Assembly: GCF_003173775.1 (NCBI RefSeq)
Contig: NZ_CP029552.1
Coordinates: 25,001 to 89,000 of the forward strand
Length of the DNA stretch: 64,000 bases
Reading direction: 5' to 3'
Origin: Methylobacterium sp. 17Sr1-1
Lineage (GTDB): Bacteria; Pseudomonadota; Alphaproteobacteria; Rhizobiales; Beijerinckiaceae
The position numbers and the translations under genes were made by a program. Each line of letters begins with the position of its first letter. Position 1 is the stretch's first letter. The notes beneath the pieces were generated by a model. The model made no database searches and was not told the origin of the DNA. It saw only the letters and a program-made list of their open reading frames with translations. Shown here piece by piece: positions 58,242 to 64,000 of this stretch.

Positions 58242-60785
58242 ATGAACCCACGGAACGCAACACAGCCGGAGCCCGAAGTCGATCTCTCGTCCTGCGACCG
58301 CGAGCCGATCCATATCCTGGGCTCGGTGCAGCAATTCGGGTTCCTCGTCGGCGTCTCGGCGGACTGGATCGTCACCCGCGCCTCGGACAACGTCGCCACC
58401 TGGCTCGGTCTCACCGCCGAGGGCATCCTCGGCCTGCCCCTGGACAGCGTCCTCGACCGCGAGGCCATCCATGCGATCCGCGGTCAGCTGCAGACCCTGC
58501 GCAGCCCCGATGCCGTCGACCGGATGTTCGGCCTGCAGCTCTTGCCGGGCGGCGCCCAGTTCGACGTGGCCCTCCACATGTCCGGCACCACCATCGTCAT
58601 CGAGGCCGAGCCGAGCGCCACCGAACACCTGAGTGCCGGCAACCTCGTGCGGGGCATGGTCACGCGCCTGCAGCAGACCGTCGGTTTCGCCCCCCTCTGC
58701 CGCGAAGCCGCACGGCAGATGCGTGCGCTGACGGGCTTCGACCGCGTGATGGTCTACCGCTTCGCCGGGGACCATTCGGGCGAGGTCATCGCCGAGTCGG
58801 TACGGTCCGGGCTCGACTCCTATCTCGGCCTGCACTACCCGGCGTCCGACATCCCGAAGCAGGCCCGCGCCCTCTACGAGCGCAACTGGTTGCGCATCAT
58901 CGCCGACGTCGACGCGCCGGGCGCCGCCGTGCTGCCGCCGCGCGACCCCGAGGGGATGCCCCTCGACCTGTCGCTGTCGACCCTTCGGACGGTCTCGCCC
59001 ATCCATCTCGAATACCTGCGCAACATGGGGGTGGCGGCCTCGCTCTCCGTGTCCATCCTGCGCAATGGCCGGCTGTGGGGCCTGTTCGCCTGCCACCACA
59101 CCGAGCCGCGGCACATCTCCCTGGAACGCCGGACCGGCGCCGAGTTGTTCGGGCAGATGTTCTCCTGGCTGCTCGAGGCCCGCGAGCGAGAGGCCGACGC
59201 CGAGCGAGAGGTCCGCTCGCGCGAGTTGCACAACCGCCTCCTTGGCGCGCTGGCCTCCGGCGGAACCAACCTGGAGCACCTGTCCGAATTCCTCGACGAC
59301 CTGTCGGCCATCCTGCCCTGCGACGGGGTCGGCCTGTGGGTGAACGGCGAGATCACCCTGCAGGGCGCGACCCCGACGGCCGAGGAGTTCGCCGGGCTGG
59401 TGCGCTTCCTCAACCGCACGGCCGCCAGCAAGGCCTACGCGACCGACGAGATCGGGCGCGTCCACGAGCCGGGCCGCGACTTCACCGAACGGGCGGCGGG
59501 CATGCTCGCCATACCGGTGTCCCGAACACCCCGGGACTTCCTCGTCTACTTCCGGCGGGAGGTCTCGCGGACCGTGACATGGGCGGGCAATCCGGTGAAG
59601 CCGGTGGTCCCCGGACCGAACGGCATCCGCCTGACGCCGCGCAAGAGCTTCGAGGCGTGGCGCGAGACCGTGCATGGGCGCTCCCTTCCCTGGTCGGACA
59701 TGGAGATGCGGACCGCCGAGGCGCTGCGCATCACCCTGCTCGAAGTGATCCTCCGCCTGACCGATTCCGCCGAGAAGGAGCGCAAGGGAGCGCAGGAGCG
59801 CCAGGAACTGCTCATCGCCGAGCTCAACCACCGGGTCCGCAACATCCTGAACCTGATCCGCGGGGTGGTGACGCAGAGCCGGACGGAGGACGGGGCGGAC
59901 AGCGCCTTCGCGGCCACGGTCGGCGATCGCATCCAGGCGCTGGCGCGGGCCCACGACCAGATCACCTCGTCCAATTGGGGCCCGGGGTCGCTGCGCGACC
60001 TGGTTGCGCTGGAAGCCGCGGCGTATCTCGGGCCCAAGGCCGACCGCGTCGTCCTCGACGGCGTCGACGTGCTGCTGGAGCCCCAGGCGTTCTCGACCGT
60101 CGCGCTGGTCGTGCACGAGATGATGACGAACTCGGCGAAGTACGGTGCGCTCTGCGACAGCCTCGGGCGGGTCGATGTCCGCTGGCACCGCGACGCCCTC
60201 GACCATCTGGTGATCGAGTGGCGCGAGAGCGGCGGCCCGCCGGTGCGGGCCCCGACCCGGCGCGGCTTCGGCGCCACCATCATCGAGCGGTCCATCCCCT
60301 ACGAGCTCAAGGGTGAGGCCGAGGTGCGCTACGAACTGTCGGGCGTCGAGGCGCGCTTCACGCTTCCCCCATCCCTCGTGCGGATCGCGCCGCAGGCCGC
60401 CGTCAAGGCCGCGAAACCTGCAGCGGCCGTGACGCCGCGCAGCCTTGCGGGAACGACGCTGGTCGTCGAGGACAACATGATCATCGCGCTCGAGACGGAG
60501 GAGCTGCTCGTCTCGCTCGGCGCCGCCGCGGTCGACATGGCCTCCTCGACCCGCGAGGCGCTCCGCCTGATCGACGCCGCGCCGCCCGACCGCGCCCTGC
60601 TCGACGTCAACCTCGGCGGCGAGACGAGCATCGCCGTCGCGCGCAGGCTGTTCGCGCTCGGTATTCCCTACGCCTTCGCCACCGGCTACGGCGACGGCTT
60701 CCGCATCCCGCCGGACCTCGCGGAGGTGCCGGTGGTCAAGAAGCCCTACGGCGCGGCGGACCTGCTGCGCGCCTTCCCGTCCTGA
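58242..60785 (+). CDS. Bacteriophytochrome with HWE histidine kinase and receiver domain
   Basis: 847 aa red/far-red photoreceptor. The N-terminal biliverdin-binding Cys18 lies in DLSSCDREPIHILGS. PAS, GAF with the PASDIPKQAR motif (near 205) and PHY domains form the sensory core. The kinase is of the HWE type: His in AELNHRVRNILNLIRG (near 528), followed by the HWE ATPase. A receiver at about 738-847 has Asp in ALLDVNLG and Lys in VVKKPYG. HWE kinases commonly feed PhyR-type or single-receiver regulators. The start is ATG 58242; the longer frame from 58116 lacks homology. No heme oxygenase gene (biliverdin supply) is adjacent. Confidence 0.94.
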   Translation: MNPRNATQPEPEVDLSSCDREPIHILGSVQQFGFLVGVSADWIVTRASDNVATWLGLTAEGILGLPLDSVLDREAIHAIRGQLQTLRSPDAVDRMFGLQLLPGGAQFDVALHMSGTTIVIEAEPSATEHLSAGNLVRGMVTRLQQTVGFAPLCREAARQMRALTGFDRVMVYRFAGDHSGEVIAESVRSGLDSYLGLHYPASDIPKQARALYERNWLRIIADVDAPGAAVLPPRDPEGMPLDLSLSTLRTVSPIHLEYLRNMGVAASLSVSILRNGRLWGLFACHHTEPRHISLERRTGAELFGQMFSWLLEAREREADAEREVRSRELHNRLLGALASGGTNLEHLSEFLDDLSAILPCDGVGLWVNGEITLQGATPTAEEFAGLVRFLNRTAASKAYATDEIGRVHEPGRDFTERAAGMLAIPVSRTPRDFLVYFRREVSRTVTWAGNPVKPVVPGPNGIRLTPRKSFEAWRETVHGRSLPWSDMEMRTAEALRITLLEVILRLTDSAEKERKGAQERQELLIAELNHRVRNILNLIRGVVTQSRTEDGADSAFAATVGDRIQALARAHDQITSSNWGPGSLRDLVALEAAAYLGPKADRVVLDGVDVLLEPQAFSTVALVVHEMMTNSAKYGALCDSLGRVDVRWHRDALDHLVIEWRESGGPPVRAPTRRGFGATIIERSIPYELKGEAEVRYELSGVEARFTLPPSLVRIAPQAAVKAAKPAAAVTPRSLAGTTLVVEDNMIIALETEELLVSLGAAAVDMASSTREALRLIDAAPPDRALLDVNLGGETSIAVARRLFALGIPYAFATGYGDGFRIPPDLAEVPVVKKPYGAADLLRAFPS

Positions 60786-61254
60786 TGCTTCCCGGCATCC
60801 TGAACCGCGCGGCGCAGGACGCGGGACAGGTCGGCCACGGAGTATGGCTTGCGTAGCAGGGCGAAGCCATGGGTGCCCTCCGCTGCGAGCACGTCGCTGC
60901 AGCCGGAGGTCAGGACGATCGGCAGGTCGGGCCGTCGCCGGCGGATCTCGCCGGCAAGCTCCAGGCCGTTCATCCCCGGCATCATCACGTCGGAAAAGAC
61001 CACCTCGAAGCGAACGGGGATGCGCTCGATCTCGGCCAGGTTGGCGAAGACGATGGGATTGTCCGGCAGGTTGGGATCGGTGATGATCTGCGGCATGCGG
61101 GTCTTCTCCGCTGCCGTGAACAGGAGACCCCCGGCGCCGCGAACGTCCGTTGTCCGGGCGCGGGCCGGCGAAGGCCATCCTGCCGCTCGGTCTCCAGCAG
61201 GACCACCCGGGCTTCGCGCTCGCGCCGCCGCAGCCTCTCGATCCCTGCGTCCAT
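60746..61254 (-). pseudogene. Remnant of a LOV-domain hybrid histidine kinase
   Basis: The N-terminal piece (MDAGIERLRRREREARVVLL) from 61254 and, after a frame change, the start of a LOV domain (MPQIITDPNLPDNPIVFAN) run directly into the end of a receiver domain (VVFSDVMMPGMNG, GFALLRKPYSVADLSRVLRR). The LOV Cys, kinase and ATPase are all missing, so an internal deletion joined both ends. It overlaps the 3' end of the phytochrome gene by 40 bases. A short receiver-like product from the second frame cannot be excluded, but it lacks the first strands of the fold. Confidence 0.75.
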
Positions 61255-61549
61255 GGCCCCCTCCGGGCGTGGGTGTCGTCCGCACCGGCGCGGGGACAAT
61301 GGTCCCAAGGCGGATAACGCCGCGACAGGGCGCAGGCGGCGTGGCGCCGGCTGCGACGTTCGGCGGCGTCACGCGTTCGCCCTTACCCGAGGGCGCCTCG
61401 GAGGGGGACGACGTGCGATCGGACACGCCGCGGCCGGGAGACGTTTCATTGCCGCCCATCGGCGACCCGCCGCCGGACCCGGCCCCGCCCGAGGGGGATC
61501 CGCCCGGCGAGCCCCCGGCGCCACAGCCCCCTGCCCGATCCGCCGACGC

Positions 61550-61653
61550 TAGAGCACTTCACGATCGCGCTGCAATCGCGAAGTTCTCTAAGTCTTTGTT
61601 TTAACGCATTGTCCTCGACGAACCGGCATCCACTTCGTCGGAAAATGCTCTAA
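61550..61653. repeat. Dispersed hairpin repeat, family B copy 3
   Basis: AGAGCACTTCACGATCGCG..CGCGAAGTTCTCT hairpin, AGTCTTTGTTTT linker, then GCATTGTCCTCGACGAACCG..CGTCGGAAAATGC hairpin. It is the inverted counterpart of 46482-46582. It lies at the 3' side of the CHASE3 kinase gene. The rest of the 61255-61549 gap has only a Pro-rich frame on the plus strand that I would not call a gene. Confidence 0.85.
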
Positions 61654-61662
61654 GGCTCGACG

Positions 61663-63897
61663 TTACGACCCTGCGCCCTTGACCGGGCGCAAGGCCACCA
61701 CGTTGGCGGTCTCGGGCACCTCCGCTCCGGCGGAGCCGAGCACCTCGGCGACCTTCCGGGCGAGCTGCTCGCGCTTGAACGGCTTGGAGATGAGATGCAC
61801 CCCGTCGTCGACCCGGCCGTGGTGGATGATGGAATTCTCGGTGTAGCCGGACATGAACACGATCCGGACCTCGGGTCGTAGGGCCTGCACCCGCTCGGCG
61901 AGCTCGCGCCCCCGCACCTTGCCGGGCAGGATCACGTCGGTGAGCAGCAGGTCGACGGTCGCGACGTTGGCGCCGAAGATCCTCAAGCCCTCCTCGCCGT
62001 CGGCGGCTTCCAGGACGCGGTAGCCGAGATCGGCCAGGATCGCGCAGGCGATCTCGCGAACCGCCGCCTCGTCCTCCACCACCAGGACCGTCCCCGACCC
62101 GCGCGGCAGATCGACGGGGCTTCCGGACCGCGGGCCCGGTACTGCCGCGGCACCGACCGCGCGCGGCAGGTAGAGCTTCACCGTCGTGCCCTCGCCGGGC
62201 TCGGAATAGATCTTCACGTGCCCGCCCGACTGCTTGACGAAGCCGAACACCATGGCGAGGCCGAGCCCCGTGCCCTTGCCGTCGGGCTTGGTCGTGAAGA
62301 ACGGCTCGAACACCCGCTTGACGATGTCGGGGGTCATGCCGTGGCCGGTATCGGAGACCGCCACCATGGCGTAGTCGCCCGGCAGGGTCTCGGCGTGCCG
62401 GCGGACGTACTCCTCGTCGAGGACCTTGTTGCCGAGCTCGATGGTGAGGCGCCCGCCGCCCGGCATCGCGTCGCGGGCGTTGAGCGCGAGGTTCAGGACC
62501 GCGCTCTCCAACTGCGCCGCGTCGGCCATCGCGGGCCACAGCCCGACGGTCTCGACGTAACGGACATCGATGGTCTCGCCGAGGGTCCGCCGCAGCAGCG
62601 GGATCAGGTCCGGCATCGCCGCGGCGAGGTCGATGGCGGCCGGCGCCAGCGGCTGCTTGCGGGCGAAGGCGAGGAGCTGGCCGGTGAGGGTCGCCCCGCG
62701 CTGGGCGGCCCAGGACGCCCGCTCGATCCGCGTCTGGAGCCTGGCGTCGCCGTCGAGCTTCGCCCGGATGAACTCCAGGTTCCCGAGGATGACCTGCAGC
62801 AGGTTGTTGAAGTCGTGCGCGATGCCGCCGGTCAACTGGCCGATGGCCTGCATCTTCTGGGCCTCGCGCAGCACGCCCTCGGCCTGGGCGCGCTTGGTCA
62901 TGTCCGAGACCGTGAGGACGAAGCCACCGTCCGGCATCGGCGTCCGGCGGATCTCCAGGTGATGGCCGTCCGCGTTCTCCCGCTCGTAGGTGACGGCTTC
63001 ACCGGAATTCCGGCGGCCGTGCCGGATCTGGTCCTCGGTCTCCAGCGCGGGACGGCCGGGTTCGCCGGTGTGCTCGACGAAGGCGCCGTAAGGAGTGCCG
63101 GGCCGGACCATTGCCTTCGGCAGGTCGAGCAGGACCTGGAAGCACTCGTTCCAGTTCGCGAGCTTGCGGTCGGGCCCGAACACCGCGACGCCCTGGCTGA
63201 GGCTGTCGAGCGTGGTGCGCAGGCGCAGGGCCAGCGCCCGCTGCTCGGCCTCGGTCCTGTAGGAGCGCGACCACGCCCGGTTCAGGAGGCGGGCCGCCCA
63301 CAGCAGGGTGAGGACCGCCAGACCTGAGCCGGCGATGACCATCCAGCGCACCCAGGTCGCACGGGCGTCGTTCTGCGCCAGGCGCTCGTCGAGGAGCCGC
63401 TGCTCGTCGGTGAGCATGGTGGCGAGGATGGTCTCGGCCTCGCGCATGTGGTTGCGGCCGGCGTCACCGTTGATGATGCGCAGGGCCGCCTCCAGGCCGC
63501 CGTCGCGGCGCGCCTGCAGCGTCTGGGCGAGCTCTTCCAGCTTGTGCTGGATGGCCGGGGCCAGCAATCGGATGCGCGCCTGCTGCGCGGGGTTGTCCGC
63601 GGTCAGCCTTTGGAGCTCGCCCTGGAGAAGGCCGAGGCGGTCGCGCGCCGCGTCGTAGGGGCCGAGATACTCGGCCCTGCCGGTGAGGACGTAGCCGCGC
63701 TGGCCGCGTTCGGCATCGCGCAAGGCGATGGCGAGGTCCTTGGTCGTGTCGAGCACCCGATAGCTGTGCTGAGACCAGGTGCGGGCGTCGCGCGAGGCGT
63801 TCAGCCGCTCCCAGGTCACCGCGCCGACCAGGGTGACGATGGCGATCAGCACGCCGAGGACGAGGACGTTCGCACGCCTGACGAGGTACTGGGTCAT
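61663..63897 (-). CDS. CHASE3-domain hybrid sensor histidine kinase
   Basis: 744 aa membrane-bound sensor. TM1 (VLVLGVLIAIVTLVGAV) and TM2 (WMVIAGSGLAVLTLLWAARL) enclose a CHASE3 periplasmic domain with the family's LRDAERGQRGYVLTGR. A PAS domain, a HisKA box with His in [12 protein letters not shown] (near 360), an HATPase ([24 protein letters not shown]) and a receiver with Asp in LLLTDVILPG (near 653) follow. The signal is unknown. The start is ATG 63897 with AGGA upstream; the remaining 103 bases to the window edge hold nothing recognisable. Confidence 0.92.
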   Translation of the reverse strand: MTQYLVRRANVLVLGVLIAIVTLVGAVTWERLNASRDARTWSQHSYRVLDTTKDLAIALRDAERGQRGYVLTGRAEYLGPYDAARDRLGLLQGELQRLTADNPAQQARIRLLAPAIQHKLEELAQTLQARRDGGLEAALRIINGDAGRNHMREAETILATMLTDEQRLLDERLAQNDARATWVRWMVIAGSGLAVLTLLWAARLLNRAWSRSYRTEAEQRALALRLRTTLDSLSQGVAVFGPDRKLANWNECFQVLLDLPKAMVRPGTPYGAFVEHTGEPGRPALETEDQIRHGRRNSGEAVTYERENADGHHLEIRRTPMPDGGFVLTVSDMTKRAQAEGVLREAQKMQAIGQLTGGIAHDFNNLLQVILGNLEFIRAKLDGDARLQTRIERASWAAQRGATLTGQLLAFARKQPLAPAAIDLAAAMPDLIPLLRRTLGETIDVRYVETVGLWPAMADAAQLESAVLNLALNARDAMPGGGRLTIELGNKVLDEEYVRRHAETLPGDYAMVAVSDTGHGMTPDIVKRVFEPFFTTKPDGKGTGLGLAMVFGFVKQSGGHVKIYSEPGEGTTVKLYLPRAVGAAAVPGPRSGSPVDLPRGSGTVLVVEDEAAVREIACAILADLGYRVLEAADGEEGLRIFGANVATVDLLLTDVILPGKVRGRELAERVQALRPEVRIVFMSGYTENSIIHHGRVDDGVHLISKPFKREQLARKVAEVLGSAGAEVPETANVVALRPVKGAGS

Positions 63898-64000
63898 GGT
63901 GTCCTGGTTGCGTCCGTCGCGTGCCGGTCGGCTCACGAGTGCGAGCGCCGCGCCACCTTGGCCGGTATCGAGACCTTGGGGCAAGGCCCGCTCGTGGGCC

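Noticed and set aside
57978..61178. A 1066-codon minus-strand frame opposite the bacteriophytochrome
   Set aside because: Composition is that of an antisense shadow and the plus strand has an unambiguous phytochrome-HWE kinase.
61290..61604. A Pro-rich plus-strand frame ending in the family B repeat
   Set aside because: Low complexity, no ribosome binding site, and its end is formed by the repeat; not enough to call a gene.

Overview
The window looks like chromosome of a high-GC alphaproteobacterium, most likely Methylobacterium or a close relative in the Methylobacteriaceae. The evidence is a divK-pleD pair, GcrA, EipB (DUF1849), an EcfG-type general stress sigma factor, a DinB with an N-terminal zinc ribbon, a PQQ-dependent alcohol dehydrogenase, several PAS/phytochrome hybrid kinases, and three dispersed palindromic repeat families. 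Strong GC3 bias makes long antisense open frames common, so gene calls rest on recognisable protein families, start context and neighbours.

Layout. 1-6.1 kb (minus) is a proteostasis cluster: lon (cut by the left edge), clpX, clpP, tig, followed by tRNA-Leu(UAG). 6.5-14.6 kb holds a cupredoxin-fold protein that has lost most copper ligands, a small unknown protein, rpmG (L33), an MFS carrier and an overlapping rnr-DUF983-NUDIX operon. 14.7-18.3 kb is nitrogen control (glnB, glnA) with divergent nnr. 18.5-24.1 kb is cell cycle and DNA repair: divK-pleD, DUF3572-dinB, eipB, gcrA. 24.4-30.2 kb is a complete phosphate regulon (pstS, pstC, pstA, pstB, phoU, phoB) under a three-half-site PHO box; no phoR is in the window. 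30.3-33.8 kb is a stress locus: a single reading frame that joins a NepR-like anti-sigma segment to an EcfG sigma factor, a matching EcfG-type promoter upstream, a CsbD-like protein and a secreted DUF2865 protein. 33.9-40.3 kb holds an MBL-fold hydrolase, DUF1499, hisC-tyrA, a patatin-type lipoprotein and an SDR. 41.2-45.1 kb is a periplasmic redox cluster (Sco1, Rieske, PQQ dehydrogenase with the Asp-x-Asp lanthanide signature, small exported protein), then an acyl-CoA dehydrogenase and an HSL-type esterase.

49.0-54.3 kb is an accessory region at tRNA-Ser(GCU). A repeat of the tRNA 3' end brackets an HNH-AP2 homing-type endonuclease. A tyrosine-type integrase follows, cut short by a decayed IS3-family element that is itself split by an intact IS30-family element with a 3-bp target duplication, next to an IS701-family remnant. 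54.4-63.9 kb is a sensory cluster: a PAS hybrid kinase, a secreted phospholipase A2-like protein, a bacteriophytochrome with HWE kinase and receiver, a LOV-kinase remnant joined to a receiver tail, and a CHASE3 hybrid kinase.

The most unusual items are the NepR-EcfG fusion with its own EcfG promoter, the ligand-poor multicopper oxidase, the Sco1/Rieske/PQQ-dehydrogenase grouping, the nested insertion sequences carrying REP-like mini-insertions, and the repeat families. No CRISPR array and no obvious defence island are visible.
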